From Mesobacillus selenatarsenatis SF-1 (GTDB lineage: Bacteria > Bacillota > Bacilli > Bacillales > Cytobacillaceae): 32,642 nt of DNA. The stretch spans positions 1 to 32,642 of the forward strand of contig NZ_BASE01000002.1 in assembly GCF_000813125.1 (NCBI RefSeq), in the 5' to 3' direction. This document shows positions 20,780-30,767 of this stretch, piece after piece. The position numbers were made by a program, and so were the translations under genes. The notes under the pieces are model-generated. The model worked only from the letters and a program-made list of their open reading frames with translations, was not told where the DNA came from and made no database searches. Each line of letters opens with the position of its first letter. The first letter of the stretch is position 1.

Positions 20780-22192
20780 TTAGCACTTCTGCCCGGCCGG
20801 CACGGCCTGCGGATAGATTTCTGTTGGGTACTTCCCGGTAAAGCAAGCGAGGCACTGACCTCTTGTTTCGCCAGGTTCATTGCGCCCGATTGCCTCAAGC
20901 ATGCCCTCGACACTCAAAAACGTCAGCGAGTCGGCACCAATCAATTCACGAATCTCTTCGACCGAATGATCGGAGGCAATCAGTTCTTCGCGGGTGGATG
21001 TATCAATCCCATAAAAGCATGGATTCTGGATTGGCGGTGAACTGATGACGACGTGCACCTCGGTCGCACCTGCTTCCTTCAGCATCCTAACGATCCTGCG
21101 GCTAGTCGTACCGCGCACGATCGAATCGTCCACCATAATGACACGCTTGCCTTCCACAATCCCGCGCACCGGAGAAAGCTTCATTTTCACGCCCTGCTCT
21201 CTCAGTGACTGGGATGGCTGGATGAAAGTCCGGCCAACGTAACGGTTTTTGATCAAGCCCATTTCGTATGGGATACCTGATTCCTCTGCATACCCAATTG
21301 CCGCGGAGATGCTCGAATCCGGAACCCCTGTTACAACGTCTGCCTGAATTGGCACTTCTTTTGCCAGCTGCTTGCCGAGATTTTTGCGGGCAGCATGGAC
21401 ATTGATGCCATGGATGTTGCTGTCAGGTCTTGAAAAATAAATATATTCCATCGTACAGATTGCCGTGCCCGAGCTCATTGAATACATCTCAGAGTGAAGG
21501 CCGTCTGCATCAATCACCAACAATTCTCCTGGAAGGATGTCCCTGACAAACTCCGCACCGACAATATCAAATGCGCAAGTCTCTGAAGCTACCACATAAG
21601 CATCGCCAAGGCGGCCCAGCGATAACGGGCGAAGACCATGCGGGTCGAGCGCAACCATCATTTCTGTTTCGGTCATGATTAAAAAGGCGTAAGCACCCTT
21701 CAGCATGGGAAGTGCATTTTTCACACGGTCCTTCAGCTGGCTGAAGCCGCCACGCTTGATCAAGTGGGCGAGCACCTCTGTATCAGAACTCGTCTGGAAG
21801 ATGCTTCCCTGAGCTTCAAGCTGATTCCTTAGCGCATCGGCATTCACTAGATTGCCGTTATGAGCAAGTGCGAGTCCGCCGCTTTGCGATTGAAACAGCA
21901 GCGGCTGGACATTTTCATAGCCACTTCCCCCTGCAGTCGCATAGCGGACATGCCCAATCGCGCCCATTCCTTGCAAATCTTCCATGGCATCAGCCGTAAA
22001 AATTTCGGTCACAAGGCCTTCGCCTTTTCTACCTCTAAGTTCCTTGCCATCACTCACAACGATGCCAGTGCCTTCCTGGCCGCGATGCTGCAGGCTGTGA
22101 AGGCCGTAATAGGTGATTTGTGCTGCCTCGGGATGTCCCCAGATACCAAAAACGCCGCATTCCTCATTCAAGCCTTTTAGTTCAGCAAGCAT
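20780..22192 (-). CDS. purF: Amidophosphoribosyltransferase PurF
   Basis: The first committed step: PRPP plus glutamine to phosphoribosylamine. It has 470 residues. An 11-residue propeptide ([11 protein letters not shown]) precedes Cys12, the N-terminal nucleophile exposed by self-cleavage. The C-terminal half is a phosphoribosyltransferase with [13 protein letters not shown] as the PRPP loop. Cysteines in TAICTME, NPCFYG and CLAC correspond to the Fe-S ligands of the B. subtilis enzyme, implying the oxygen-sensitive Bacillus form. AAGGAG precedes the ATG; the start overlaps purL by 16 nt. Confidence 0.97.
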   Translation of the reverse strand: MLAELKGLNEECGVFGIWGHPEAAQITYYGLHSLQHRGQEGTGIVVSDGKELRGRKGEGLVTEIFTADAMEDLQGMGAIGHVRYATAGGSGYENVQPLLFQSQSGGLALAHNGNLVNADALRNQLEAQGSIFQTSSDTEVLAHLIKRGGFSQLKDRVKNALPMLKGAYAFLIMTETEMMVALDPHGLRPLSLGRLGDAYVVASETCAFDIVGAEFVRDILPGELLVIDADGLHSEMYSMSSGTAICTMEYIYFSRPDSNIHGINVHAARKNLGKQLAKEVPIQADVVTGVPDSSISAAIGYAEESGIPYEMGLIKNRYVGRTFIQPSQSLREQGVKMKLSPVRGIVEGKRVIMVDDSIVRGTTSRRIVRMLKEAGATEVHVVISSPPIQNPCFYGIDTSTREELIASDHSVEEIRELIGADSLTFLSVEGMLEAIGRNEPGETRGQCLACFTGKYPTEIYPQAVPAGQKC

Positions 22193-24393
22193 GGGATGGC
22201 TCCTTTCCAGGCCTTTTTCAGCCCTTCCACATTGTGATTGATCACATTCGTGCCGTTCACATCTATTTTCAACACAGGCGCTTCAGCAACTTTTCCGATC
22301 AGCACCGCGTCTGTTAAACTCTCAAACTCGATTTGATTCTCTGGTTTTACGGATAAAATAAAGCGGGATTGCGATTCGCTGAACAAGGCGGATATTGCAT
22401 TTCCTTCTAGTACTACCTCAGCTCCCAACCCTTTGCTGCCGATCACGGATTCAGCAAGCGCCACAGCCACGCCACCCTCTGCGACATCATGCGCAGATGC
22501 AACCAGCCCATTTTTAATCGCAGTTAAAATCTGTGCCTGATAGCTGGCTTCCACTTCTAAATCAAGCTCAGGTGCCTTGCCAAAAATCTTGCCATAAACC
22601 ATTTTCTGCAGCTCACTGCCACCAAACTCATCCTTCGTGTCACCAAGCAGATAAATCAGATCTCCGGCATTTTTAAAATGCTGTGTAGTAACGTGTTTCA
22701 AATTCTCAACCAGTCCGACCATGCCGACAACCGGAGTCGGGTAGACAGCCGTTCCATTCGTTTCATTGTATAAGCTGACATTTCCGCCAATTACAGGTGT
22801 GCTCAATGTCCGACACGCTTCGCTCATGCCGTCGACTGCTTTTTCAAATTGCCAGAAAATCTCTGGCTTCTCAGGGTTTCCGAAGTTCAGGCAATCCGTG
22901 ATTGCCAGCGGCTCGCCGCCAGAGCAAACGATATTACGCGCAGCCTCGGCAACGGCAATCTTCCCGCCAGTTTCCGGATCAAGATAGATATAGCGAGAGT
23001 TACAGTCTGTCGTCATCGCCAGGCCTTTTTCAGTGCCACGGATTCTGACTACAGCAGCATCCGAGCCAGGTGAAACGACCGTGCTCGTGCGCACCATATG
23101 GTCATACTGGTCATAGACCCACTCTTTGCTTGCGATTGTCGGCTGCTGCAGCAATGCCAACAAAGTAGTTTCATAGTTCTCAACTTCAGGTACCTCATTG
23201 TTCATGTTCTGGAACTCGCGGAAATAAGCAGGTTCACTGGAAGGCTTGTAATAGACAGGAGCCTCTTCAGCCAGCGCATCAGCCGGAACATCGGCAACAA
23301 CTTCCCCTTTATGTAAAAGACGAAGCATCTTGTCATCCGTAACTTTTCCAATCGCAACCGCTTCAAGCTCATATTTTGAAAAAAGATCGATGATTTCCTG
23401 CTCACGTCCTTTTTCTACGACAATCAGCATGCGCTCCTGGGACTCGGAAAGCATCATTTCATAAGCCGTCATGCCTGTTTCACGCTGCGGCACTAGGTCC
23501 AGGTTCATCTCGATTCCTGAACCAGCCTTGCTCGCCATCTCGGCAGATGAACTCGTCAAACCAGCCGCACCCATGTCCTGGATACCAACAAGCGCATCAT
23601 TTTTCACAAGCTCAAGGCAGGCTTCCAGAAGCAATTTTTCCATGAACGGATCTCCGACCTGAACGGCAGGACGCTTTTCTTCCGATGCCTCATTCAATTC
23701 TTCAGAGGCAAAAGTAGCACCATGGATACCATCACGGCCAGTCTTCGCGCCAACGTACATGACGGTATTGCCAACACCATGTGCCTGGCCTTTCTTGATG
23801 TCCTCATGGTTGATCAATCCAACGCACATTGCGTTTACAAGCGGGTTGCCTTCATAAGCAGCGTCAAACTGAACCTCTCCGCCTACTGTCGGAATACCGA
23901 TGCAGTTTCCGTAACCAGCAATTCCTGCTACAACCTGTTCAAACAAATATTTCACCCTTGGTGACTCAAGCTCGCCAAAACGGAGGGAATTCAATAATGC
24001 AATTGGCCTTGCTCCCATCGAAAAAACGTCGCGGATGATGCCGCCGACACCCGTAGCCGCACCTTGATATGGCTCGATGGCTGATGGGTGGTTATGGCTT
24101 TCGATTTTAAAAACAACCGCCTGGCCATCACCAATATCAACGATTCCTGCGCCTTCACCAGGCCCCTGTAACACACGCTCTCCAGTGACAGGGAACTTTT
24201 TCAGAACGGGCTTCGAGTTCTTGTAGCTGCAGTGCTCCGACCACATAACCGAGAACAATCCTGTTTCCGTATAGTTAGGCACTCGCCCAAGAATCTTTTC
24301 GGCAGAAGCAAACTCGCTGTCTGATAGTCCCATTTCACGATAAATTTTTTCTTCTTTAATTTGCTCTGGACTTGGTTCAAGCATTAACCGCAT
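22177..24393 (-). CDS. purL: FGAM synthase large subunit PurL
   Basis: The synthetase subunit of the three-part FGAR amidotransferase (PurS, PurQ, PurL). The 738 residues are the small-PurL size. Signatures include [57 protein letters not shown] and [20 protein letters not shown] precedes ATG 24393, which lies inside the end of purQ (17-nt overlap). Confidence 0.97.
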   Translation of the reverse strand: MRLMLEPSPEQIKEEKIYREMGLSDSEFASAEKILGRVPNYTETGLFSVMWSEHCSYKNSKPVLKKFPVTGERVLQGPGEGAGIVDIGDGQAVVFKIESHNHPSAIEPYQGAATGVGGIIRDVFSMGARPIALLNSLRFGELESPRVKYLFEQVVAGIAGYGNCIGIPTVGGEVQFDAAYEGNPLVNAMCVGLINHEDIKKGQAHGVGNTVMYVGAKTGRDGIHGATFASEELNEASEEKRPAVQVGDPFMEKLLLEACLELVKNDALVGIQDMGAAGLTSSSAEMASKAGSGIEMNLDLVPQRETGMTAYEMMLSESQERMLIVVEKGREQEIIDLFSKYELEAVAIGKVTDDKMLRLLHKGEVVADVPADALAEEAPVYYKPSSEPAYFREFQNMNNEVPEVENYETTLLALLQQPTIASKEWVYDQYDHMVRTSTVVSPGSDAAVVRIRGTEKGLAMTTDCNSRYIYLDPETGGKIAVAEAARNIVCSGGEPLAITDCLNFGNPEKPEIFWQFEKAVDGMSEACRTLSTPVIGGNVSLYNETNGTAVYPTPVVGMVGLVENLKHVTTQHFKNAGDLIYLLGDTKDEFGGSELQKMVYGKIFGKAPELDLEVEASYQAQILTAIKNGLVASAHDVAEGGVAVALAESVIGSKGLGAEVVLEGNAISALFSESQSRFILSVKPENQIEFESLTDAVLIGKVAEAPVLKIDVNGTNVINHNVEGLKKAWKGAIPCLLN

Positions 24394-25063
24394 TTGCTTC
24401 CCTCCATTGTTTGACGATTGATTTGAAAAGCTTCAAGCCGTCTGCGCCGCCAAGCAGCTCGTCGACCGCGCGCTCCGGATGCGGCATCATACCAAGGACA
24501 TTTCCTTGCTCATTGATGATTCCCGCAATATTTTCAAGGCTTCCGTTCGGATTTTCGCCTTCGTATGTGAACACGATTTGATTATTGGTTTTCAAACGAG
24601 ACAGCGTCTCTTCATCGCAATAATAGTTGCCCTCACCATGCGCAACCGGAATCGTGATGACCTCGCCCTGGTCGTATCCAGCAGAAAACATCGTTTCGTT
24701 ATTTTCCACCTTCAGCTCTACCTGCTTGCAAATGAACTTCAGACTTTCATTGCGTCGCATTGCCCCAGGAAGAAGTCCAGCCTCAAGCAAAATCTGAAAT
24801 CCGTTGCAGACGCCAAGAACAGGTTTGCCAGCTTCAGCCGCTTTGACAACTTCCTTCATGACATTGCTGAACTGGGCAATCGCACCAGAACGCAAGTAAT
24901 CTCCATAAGAAAATCCGCCTGGCAACAACACAGCGTCATAGTCTTCTAGACTTTCAGCATCATGCCACACATACTCCGCTTCTTCGCCAAGCTCATCTTT
25001 TACCGCATGGTACATGTCGATGTCACAGTTCGAACCCGGAAATACGATCACCGCAAACTTCAC
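24377..25063 (-). CDS. purQ: FGAM synthase glutaminase subunit PurQ
   Basis: Supplies ammonia from glutamine to PurL. It has 228 residues: a class I glutamine amidotransferase with Cys86 in VLGVCNGFQ, a His in the HGEGNYY region, and a C-terminal PHPERA. The frame is open to 25132, but the GTG at 25063 gives the usual N-terminus ([13 protein letters not shown]), lies about 10 nt after GGAGG, and shares GTGA with the purS stop codon. Confidence 0.96.
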   Translation of the reverse strand: MKFAVIVFPGSNCDIDMYHAVKDELGEEAEYVWHDAESLEDYDAVLLPGGFSYGDYLRSGAIAQFSNVMKEVVKAAEAGKPVLGVCNGFQILLEAGLLPGAMRRNESLKFICKQVELKVENNETMFSAGYDQGEVITIPVAHGEGNYYCDEETLSRLKTNNQIVFTYEGENPNGSLENIAGIINEQGNVLGMMPHPERAVDELLGGADGLKLFKSIVKQWREANAVNA

Positions 25064-25314
25064 TGTGCAACAACCTCCTCGACTTCGTACCTGTAGTCTT
25101 CGATTACCGGATTCGCCAGCAGGCGCTCGCACATTTCCTTTACGGCTGCGTCAACGTCCTTTACCGACTCGTCGAGAGTAAGCTCCATATACTTGCCGAT
25201 GCGAACCTCCTGGATGCCTTCATAACCATGTGTCGCCAGTGAATTTTTAACAGCTGTTCCCTGTGGATCCAAAACACTTTCCCTTAACGTGACATACACC
25301 TTTACTTTATACAT
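25060..25314 (-). CDS. purS: FGAM synthase subunit PurS
   Basis: The small 84-residue subunit that bridges PurQ and PurL in the FGAM synthase complex. It has the family's start ([19 protein letters not shown]) and the VRIGKYMEL stretch. GGGAGG precedes the ATG; the gene overlaps purC by 8 nt and purQ by 4 nt. Confidence 0.96.
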   Translation of the reverse strand: MYKVKVYVTLRESVLDPQGTAVKNSLATHGYEGIQEVRIGKYMELTLDESVKDVDAAVKEMCERLLANPVIEDYRYEVEEVVAQ

Positions 25315-26020
25315 GCAATTGTCCTCCCAATCTCGTTAAAATGGTTTCGTAAGCATCTGTCAGGTTCCCCAAATCGCGGCGGAACACGTCCTTGTCAAGC
25401 TTCTGCTGCGTTTCCATGTCCCATAGTCGGCATGTATCTGGCGAAATTTCATCTGCCAGCAAGATCTTCCCGTCTGCACCCTTGCCGAATTCAAGCTTGA
25501 AGTCTATTAACCTCACGCCAATCTTTGCAAAAAAACCGCCAAGTACCTCATTGATTTTCAAAGCCTGGGCCTTCAGCTCAGCCACTTCCTCTGAAGTTGC
25601 CAAATCCAGCACATCGACATGATCATCGGTGATCAGCGGATCGCCAAGTGAATCATCCTTCAGGTAAAACTCAACGATTGGCCTCGAAAGTTTTTTGCCT
25701 TCCTCGACACCAAGCCGCTTCGAAAAGCTTCCAGCAGCAAAGTTCCTCACAACCACCTCAAGCGGAATGATAGTAACTCGTTTTACCAGCTGCTCATTCT
25801 CTGAAGTTTTTTCGATAAAATGGGATTGGATTCCCGCTTCCCTAAGCTTCAAGAATAGCAAACTCGTAATCTCGTTATTCAGCCTGCCCTTGCCGACAAT
25901 CTCCGCCTTTTTCTTGCCATTATAGGCTGTAGCTGAATCCTTGTATTGCACCCTTACTACCCGCTCATCATCCGTTGCGTAAATCCGCTTCGCTTTCCCT
26001 TCGTATAACAGCTCTTCCAT
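25307..26020 (-). CDS. purC: SAICAR synthase PurC
   Basis: Joins aspartate to CAIR with ATP. The 237 residues include [15 protein letters not shown] at the start, [15 protein letters not shown], and [10 protein letters not shown]...[18 protein letters not shown] lies 7 nt before ATG 26020. A 102-nt gap with a hairpin separates it from purB. Confidence 0.97.
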   Translation of the reverse strand: MEELLYEGKAKRIYATDDERVVRVQYKDSATAYNGKKKAEIVGKGRLNNEITSLLFLKLREAGIQSHFIEKTSENEQLVKRVTIIPLEVVVRNFAAGSFSKRLGVEEGKKLSRPIVEFYLKDDSLGDPLITDDHVDVLDLATSEEVAELKAQALKINEVLGGFFAKIGVRLIDFKLEFGKGADGKILLADEISPDTCRLWDMETQQKLDKDVFRRDLGNLTDAYETILTRLGGQLHV

Positions 26021-26076
26021 TTTAACGCCCTCCGATTGAGATAATTAGCAATCTTCAGTCACTTGCAGTTAAAGGA

Positions 26077-26098
26077 AGGGCAAGGATAACCTCGCCCT
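26077..26098 (-). other. Intra-operon hairpin between purB and purC
   Basis: Nine-bp arms AGGGCGAGG and CCTTGCCCT (one G-T wobble) with a TTAT loop on the minus strand, followed by TCCTTTAACT. The poor T-run argues against full termination; an RNA-stability or processing role is possible. Confidence 0.5.
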
Positions 26099-26122
26099 CT
26101 ATTTATGTTGCTTTTTGAAAAA

Positions 26123-27415
26123 TTAAAGACCTAATCGTTCAAAAATCATATCAACATGCTTGATATGGTAGTTGTAATCAAAGCAGTCATCGATTTCCGC
26201 TTCGCTCAGCAACCCGGCAATCTTTTCATCCTGTTCGATGAGGCTGCGGAACTGTACCTGCTTTTCCCATGCTTCCATAGCTCTCGGCTGCACTGTATCG
26301 TAAGCTTCTTCTCGGGACATGCCCTTGTCGATCAAAGCAAGCAGCACGCGCTGGGAGTAGATCAAGCCAAGCGTCCGGTCCATATTGCGCTTCATGTTTT
26401 CCGGGTAAACCGTCAAGTTCTTGACGATATTTCCGAAACGATTCAACATATAATTCAGTGCAATTGTCGCGTCTGGTAAAATAATTCTCTCCGCAGATGA
26501 GTGTGAAATATCGCGCTCATGCCACAGTGGCACATTTTCGTATGCTGTCATCATATATCCGCGGATGACCCTCGCCATTCCCGTCATGTTCTCAGAACCA
26601 ATCGGATTTCGCTTATGCGGCATTGCTGAAGACCCTTTTTGGCCCTTTGCAAAAAACTCTTCAACCTCACGAGTTTCGCTCTTTTGAAGGCCTCGGATCT
26701 CCACCGCGAATTTTTCAATCGAAGTGGCAATCAAAGCAAGCGAGGACATATAGAATGCATGGCGGTCACGCTGCAAGGTTTGGGTCGAAATCGGCGCCGG
26801 CTGCAATCCTAATTTTTCACAAACATAAGCTTCAACGAAAGGATCAATATTCGCATATGTTCCAACCGCACCGGAAATCTTCCCGAACTCGACGTCGCGA
26901 GACGCCATTTTAAACCGCTCAAGGTTGCGCTTCATTTCCTCCAGCCATAGTGCCAGCTTCAAGCCAAAAGTGGTAGGCTCAGCATGAACACCGTGCGTGC
27001 GCCCCATCATGACTGTGTTCTTATGTTCTTTTGCTTTATTAGTCAGGATCTCAACAAAGTTCTCAAGATCCTTCAGCAAAATCGCATTCGCCTGCTTAAG
27101 CACATAAGAAAGCGCAGTATCAACAACGTCCGTCGAAGTCAGGCCGTAATGGACCCATTTGCGCTCTTCACCTAGTGTCTCAGACACCGCTCTTGTAAAA
27201 GCAACGACATCATGGCGCGTCTCTTCTTCGATTTCCTTGATACGGTCGATATCAAAAGAAGCGTTCTCACGCAATTTCTTTACGTCTTCCTTAGGAATCT
27301 CCCCAAGCTCCGCCCATGCTTCACATGCAATGATCTCGACCTCGAGCCATGCCTTAAAGCGGTTTTCCTCCGTCCAAATTGCTCCCATTTCCGGTCTTGT
27401 ATAACGATCTATCAT
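26123..27415 (-). CDS. purB: Adenylosuccinate lyase PurB
   Basis: Removes fumarate from SAICAR and, in AMP synthesis, from adenylosuccinate. It has 430 residues. The fumarase/aspartase signature [15 protein letters not shown] spans 261-275 with the catalytic serine in its SS, and His141 lies in [14 protein letters not shown]. Its ATG overlaps the purK stop codon (ATGA), so translation is coupled. Confidence 0.97.
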   Translation of the reverse strand: MIDRYTRPEMGAIWTEENRFKAWLEVEIIACEAWAELGEIPKEDVKKLRENASFDIDRIKEIEEETRHDVVAFTRAVSETLGEERKWVHYGLTSTDVVDTALSYVLKQANAILLKDLENFVEILTNKAKEHKNTVMMGRTHGVHAEPTTFGLKLALWLEEMKRNLERFKMASRDVEFGKISGAVGTYANIDPFVEAYVCEKLGLQPAPISTQTLQRDRHAFYMSSLALIATSIEKFAVEIRGLQKSETREVEEFFAKGQKGSSAMPHKRNPIGSENMTGMARVIRGYMMTAYENVPLWHERDISHSSAERIILPDATIALNYMLNRFGNIVKNLTVYPENMKRNMDRTLGLIYSQRVLLALIDKGMSREEAYDTVQPRAMEAWEKQVQFRSLIEQDEKIAGLLSEAEIDDCFDYNYHIKHVDMIFERLGL

Positions 27416-28572
27416 CTCTTTTGTCCTCCGATCATTTCTGCTGCACCTTCCCAGATTCCACTTCTCTCAGCTTCATCAAGCGCGATTTCTACTGTTTCTC
27501 GTAAAAGGGTCACATGCCCCATTTTCCGCTTATGTTTGGCTTCCTTTTTGCCGTATAAATGGATTTTCCAATCCTGTAGTCCAGGGATTTTATCCAGTAA
27601 TAGCTGCTGGTGTTCACCAAGGATGTTTACCATCACAGCCGGTTTCAGCAAGTTCGTACTTCCCAATGGCCAGCCGCAGACTGCCCTGACATGCTGCTCG
27701 AACTGCGACGTCTCACATGCTTCAATTGTATAATGTCCCGAGTTATGCGGCCTCGGCGCCAGTTCGTTTATGTAAAGCTCATCATTTTCAGCCAAAAACA
27801 TCTCCACTGCCAGCGTTCCAACCAACCCTAATGCTGACGCAATTTGTTTCGCTGCCTCTATAGCCTGTGCTTCAGCCTTCATGCTGATTCTTGCCGGAAC
27901 AATTGTCTGATGCAAAATGTTTTCCTTATGAACATTCTCAGCCACTGGGAATACACTCGTTTCACCATTTGTCCCCCGCGTGATGATCACCGAGATTTCC
28001 TTTTCAAACGGAATCCACTTTTCCAGTACACACGCACCCTGGCTGACTAATCTTTCTGCTAAATCGATATCATCAACAGACCTGAGAACCAGCTGGCCTT
28101 TGCCGTCATAGCCGCCGCGAGCAGTTTTCAAGACTGCAGGCAATCCTAATTCATCCACACCTGCCCTGACATCCTCCACCTTTGTCACAACTGCGTATGG
28201 TGCCACGCGAACGCCCGCTGTCTCAATGTTGTGCTTCTCTTCTATCCTGTCCTGAGTGACCCGCAGCAATTCCGTACCCTGAGGCACATAGGCGTTTTCA
28301 TTCAACCATTCAAGGGCAATTGCATCTATATTCTCAAACTCATAAGTGATCACATCACTCTGTGCAGATAGCTGCTTTATTTTTTCAAGGTCATCGTAAC
28401 CGCCGACAATCTGCTCGTCAGCCACCTGGCCGCACGGACAATCTTCGGTCGGATCAAGCACGACCACCCTGAAACCCATCCCTTTTGCCGAGAGCGCCAT
28501 CATCTTGCCAAGCTGTCCTCCGCCAATAATTCCAATCGTCTCTCCTGGTAAAATCACTTTAGACAAGCTCAT
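27412..28572 (-). CDS. purK: N5-carboxyaminoimidazole ribonucleotide synthase PurK
   Basis: ATP- and bicarbonate-dependent carboxylation of AIR. It is an ATP-grasp protein of 386 residues with [12 protein letters not shown] (N-terminal fold), [12 protein letters not shown] and [15 protein letters not shown]. The frame could start one codon earlier at a GTG (28575); the ATG at 28572 is preferred because GGAAAG lies 5 nt upstream. It overlaps purE by 14 nt. Confidence 0.96.
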   Translation of the reverse strand: MSLSKVILPGETIGIIGGGQLGKMMALSAKGMGFRVVVLDPTEDCPCGQVADEQIVGGYDDLEKIKQLSAQSDVITYEFENIDAIALEWLNENAYVPQGTELLRVTQDRIEEKHNIETAGVRVAPYAVVTKVEDVRAGVDELGLPAVLKTARGGYDGKGQLVLRSVDDIDLAERLVSQGACVLEKWIPFEKEISVIITRGTNGETSVFPVAENVHKENILHQTIVPARISMKAEAQAIEAAKQIASALGLVGTLAVEMFLAENDELYINELAPRPHNSGHYTIEACETSQFEQHVRAVCGWPLGSTNLLKPAVMVNILGEHQQLLLDKIPGLQDWKIHLYGKKEAKHKRKMGHVTLLRETVEIALDEAERSGIWEGAAEMIGGQKR

Positions 28573-29041
28573 CACTGCTTTCCATCACTGACATCTTCGT
28601 CTCTTCCCTTAACCGTTCCAATCTTTCAGCAACGTCATTGTCAAAAGCCCCGAGAATCTGAGCTGCCAGCAAACCCGCATTTGTTGCTCCAGCTTTTCCG
28701 ATTGCTACTGTCGCAACCGGCACTCCGCCAGGCATCTGGACAATCGATAATAATGAATCCAGGCCGTTAAGCGCCTTTGATTGGACTGGCACTCCGATGA
28801 CCGGCAGAGTTGTCTTCGCCGCTACCATCCCAGGCAGATGTGCAGCGCCGCCAGCCCCAGCGATAATGACTTTGATCCCTTCGTCCCTGGCCTTCTCAGC
28901 AAATTCAAACATTAAATCCGGCGTACGGTGGGCTGAAACCACCTTTTTTATATAAGAAACTTCCAGCTGATCCAGTATGTCACACGAATGCTTCATCGTT
29001 TCCCAATCCGATTTGCTCCCCATAATGACTGCAACCGTCAT
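28559..29041 (-). CDS. purE: N5-CAIR mutase PurE
   Basis: Moves the carboxyl group of N5-CAIR to give CAIR. It has 160 residues, with [10 protein letters not shown] and VVSAHRTPD as active-site motifs and [11 protein letters not shown] following. The open frame runs back to 29137 through the leader terminator, but ATG 29041 with GGGAGGT 5 nt upstream is clearly the start. It is the first gene of the operon, controlled by the riboswitch and PurR boxes upstream. Confidence 0.97.
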   Translation of the reverse strand: MTVAVIMGSKSDWETMKHSCDILDQLEVSYIKKVVSAHRTPDLMFEFAEKARDEGIKVIIAGAGGAAHLPGMVAAKTTLPVIGVPVQSKALNGLDSLLSIVQMPGGVPVATVAIGKAGATNAGLLAAQILGAFDNDVAERLERLREETKMSVMESSDELV

Positions 29042-29071
29042 CTCTCTAACCTCCCTTTGGAGTATCACAAC

Positions 29072-29127
29072 AAAAAACCCGGATAGACTTCTTCCTCTAA
29101 ATAGAAGAGAAAGTAGTCTGTCCGGGT
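29072..29127 (-). terminator. Riboswitch-controlled terminator of the pur leader
   Basis: On the minus strand ACCCGGACAGACT pairs with AGTCTATCCGGGT, followed by TTTTTTG, 30 nt before the purE start. Part of its left arm (ACTACTTTCTC, 29107-29117) can instead pair with GGGAAAGTAGT (29182-29192) at the 3' edge of the aptamer, so the two folds exclude each other. Confidence 0.9.
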
Positions 29128-29181
29128 GCATACGCAAAGAAATCCATAAGTGAACGCGATTTCTTTTCCCTTCACTTAAAA

Positions 29182-29263
29182 ACTACTTTCCCTCATAGTC
29201 CGGCGATTTACGGTTACCGGGTAGAGACTCATGGGCCATATCCCCATTATTATACGAGGGAAA
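29182..29263 (-). promoter_or_regulatory. Guanine (purine) riboswitch
   Basis: The minus strand matches the purine-riboswitch aptamer. P1 pairs TTTCCCTCGTA with TATGAGGGAAA; P2 has the GATATGG loop between GGG and CCC; the conserved TCTCTACC joining strand and the L3 CCGTAAA follow. The discriminating base in GGACTATG is C (adenine types have T there), so it should sense guanine or hypoxanthine. Ligand binding stabilises P1 and sequesters GAGGGAAA, preventing the antiterminator and allowing the terminator at 29072-29127 to form: an OFF switch. Confidence 0.95.
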
Positions 29264-29288
29264 ACTAAATTTCACTTTCGACATTTAC

Positions 29289-29318
29289 ATATTAACAACT
29301 AATTCGACTTATTGTCAA
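29289..29318 (-). promoter_or_regulatory. Sigma-A promoter of the pur operon
   Basis: On the minus strand, a perfect -35 TTGACA (29313-29318), an 18-nt spacer and -10 TAATAT (29289-29294). Transcription would begin about 20-25 nt upstream of the riboswitch P1 stem. Confidence 0.8.
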
Positions 29319-29322
29319 TCTA

Positions 29323-29364
29323 TAATCGAACATTAGATAATTTCTATTTTATATTGTTCGTGTT
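29323..29364 (-). promoter_or_regulatory. PurR operator (paired PurBoxes)
   Basis: Two inverted PurBox cores, CGAACAAT (minus strand, 29353-29360) and CGAACATT (plus strand, 29327-29334), are 18 nt apart. They lie just upstream of the pur -35 element, like the B. subtilis PurR control site. PurR binding is relieved by PRPP in B. subtilis. Confidence 0.8.
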
Positions 29365-29389
29365 TAGGACTTTAAACAGCTAACGCAAG

Positions 29390-29596
29390 TCAGCTCTCAA
29401 TTAACTTCGCTTCAAAAATGATCTGCCTGTCAGCAGGCTCATATTCAACGGTCCCATTCTTTTCAACTTCTTTAAAAATCGGCTTCTCCATCCTGCGGAC
29501 AGGGGCATAGCCATCCTTCTTCATTCTATTAAGACACTCATCGATTGATTCATGTTCACCGACTTCATACATTTGCTTCTTTTTACCCTTACTCAT
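29390..29596 (-). CDS. yebG: YebG, NETI-motif protein
   Basis: A 68-residue basic protein matching the short NETI-motif family (B. subtilis YebG): a lysine-rich start, [22 protein letters not shown] and EKPIF. The name-giving NETI reads HESI here. Function unknown. Its ATG overlaps the yebE stop codon (ATGA). Confidence 0.85.
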   Translation of the reverse strand: MSKGKKKQMYEVGEHESIDECLNRMKKDGYAPVRRMEKPIFKEVEKNGTVEYEPADRQIIFEAKLIES

Positions 29597-30135
29597 GAAA
29601 ACAGCTTTCCTTTCCGTACCGATTTTACCCAGAACCCGCCATGGATCGATTTCGGTTCATACGCGATGATGAATGCCTTCGGATCCAGCTCCTTGATTTT
29701 CTCGTACAGCTTCAATTCATATTTTCGCGGCGTTAGAATCTGCATCGCCATCCGGTCGCCCTCAAGTCCATGTGCAGCCCAATCCGTCACACCGTAACCA
29801 AGTGCTCGCAAAGCCTTTGGCAGATCCACATCATACTCTTTCGTAATCACATTGATCGTAATATAGCCAAGTGCCAGCTTCTCTTCAATTTTCATCCCGA
29901 CAATGACACCGATGCCATAGCCGACAGCATACGCAACCAGATTCTGTATCTGATTTAAATTCTCAAGTACCAGGCCAAGCCCAACGACATAAATAACGAC
30001 CTCAATCGTGCTGAGCCCAGCTGCTAAGTAACGCTGCCCCTTCAACGTCAAGATCATCCTAATTGTAAAAAAAGACACATACACAATATTGATGATTAAG
30101 ATGATGGCCACCATGACAAAACTATTCTCCAGCAT
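29593..30135 (-). CDS. yebE: YebE, UPF0316/DUF2179 membrane protein
   Basis: A 180-residue protein with three membrane segments in the N-terminal half (about 5-25, 33-56, 60-80) and a cytoplasmic DUF2179-like domain ([27 protein letters not shown]...) in the second half. It matches the UPF0316 family; the role is unknown. GGAGGG lies 6 nt before the ATG. It is translationally coupled to yebG, immediately upstream of the pur operon, the same order as in B. subtilis. Confidence 0.9.
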   Translation of the reverse strand: MLENSFVMVAIILIINIVYVSFFTIRMILTLKGQRYLAAGLSTIEVVIYVVGLGLVLENLNQIQNLVAYAVGYGIGVIVGMKIEEKLALGYITINVITKEYDVDLPKALRALGYGVTDWAAHGLEGDRMAMQILTPRKYELKLYEKIKELDPKAFIIAYEPKSIHGGFWVKSVRKGKLFS

Positions 30136-30237
30136 TCAAAACCCTCCAGACATCTCTTCTAATAATCCCTAATGTTCGCATTAAACAAATCACTTGTAAA
30201 GCAACTTGCAAAATCCCTAACGAAAAGATTCTTATTT

Positions 30238-30256
30238 TAAGGTTTCCTTAACCTTA
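30238..30256. promoter_or_regulatory. Inverted repeat, candidate operator
   Basis: TAAGGTT-TCCTT-AACCTTA, perfect 7-bp arms, in the 219-nt divergent gap between yebE and the NIPSNAP gene. No T-run follows, so it is not a terminator. Confidence 0.4.
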
Positions 30257-30354
30257 TGATTTGAAACTTCTTTACATAAAAATGATGGTGATTGACGAAA
30301 GGGCATGGAAAAGGATACCATTTTAAAATAAGAGATTACTGGGAGTTGTTAATA

Positions 30355-30711
30355 TTGTTTTATCGGCGTAAATTCTACATAGTAAAAAATGATTTTGTAG
30401 AACCCTTCAATAAGCTTTTTACTAAGATTAACATGCCAAATCAACTGAAGCACGGAGCGAGATTGACAGGAAGATGGATGCTGCCACATGACGAGACAAC
30501 GACAGAAATATTTGCAATCTGGGAATATGACAGCTATGAGGATTATATAGAAATAGAAAATCATGTTAGAAGCGATAAAGAACATCTACAACGCATTAAA
30601 AATTGGTACGAAGAAAATGGCGGGAAGGAGTATGTTCAAAAACAATACTTTGTGAAAGCCAGGAATGAGAAGATATATTCGACAATAGACACTGCAATGA
30701 CCAAATATTAA
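30355..30711 (+). CDS. NIPSNAP-family protein
   Basis: A 118-residue protein starting FYRRKFYIVKNDFVEPF and containing LTGRWM and EIFAIWEYDSYEDYIEIE, the pattern of bacterial NIPSNAP-domain (dimeric alpha/beta barrel) proteins. Its biochemical role is unknown. The frame is open back to a TTG at 30292, but the TTG at 30355 gives the family N-terminus and has GGGAG 9 nt upstream, so a non-ATG start is inferred. It is a single gene ending at a strong bidirectional terminator. Confidence 0.75.
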   Translation: MFYRRKFYIVKNDFVEPFNKLFTKINMPNQLKHGARLTGRWMLPHDETTTEIFAIWEYDSYEDYIEIENHVRSDKEHLQRIKNWYEENGGKEYVQKQYFVKARNEKIYSTIDTAMTKY

Positions 30712-30718
30712 ATAGCCT

Positions 30719-30764
30719 AAAAAACCATCAAGCCTGAGTCAATGACGGAAGGCTTGATGGTTTT
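30719..30764 (+). terminator. Bidirectional terminator between the NIPSNAP and MCP genes
   Basis: Fifteen-bp arms AAAACCATCAAGCCT (30721-30735) and AGGCTTGATGGTTTT (30750-30764) with a 14-nt loop and T-runs on either strand. Confidence 0.92.
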
Positions 30765-30767
30765 CAT

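Noticed and set aside
30171-30178. PurBox-like half-site (CGAACATT on the minus strand) upstream of yebE
   Set aside because: Only one half-site; an 8-mer is expected about once by chance on two strands of a window this size, and no inverted partner lies at the required distance.
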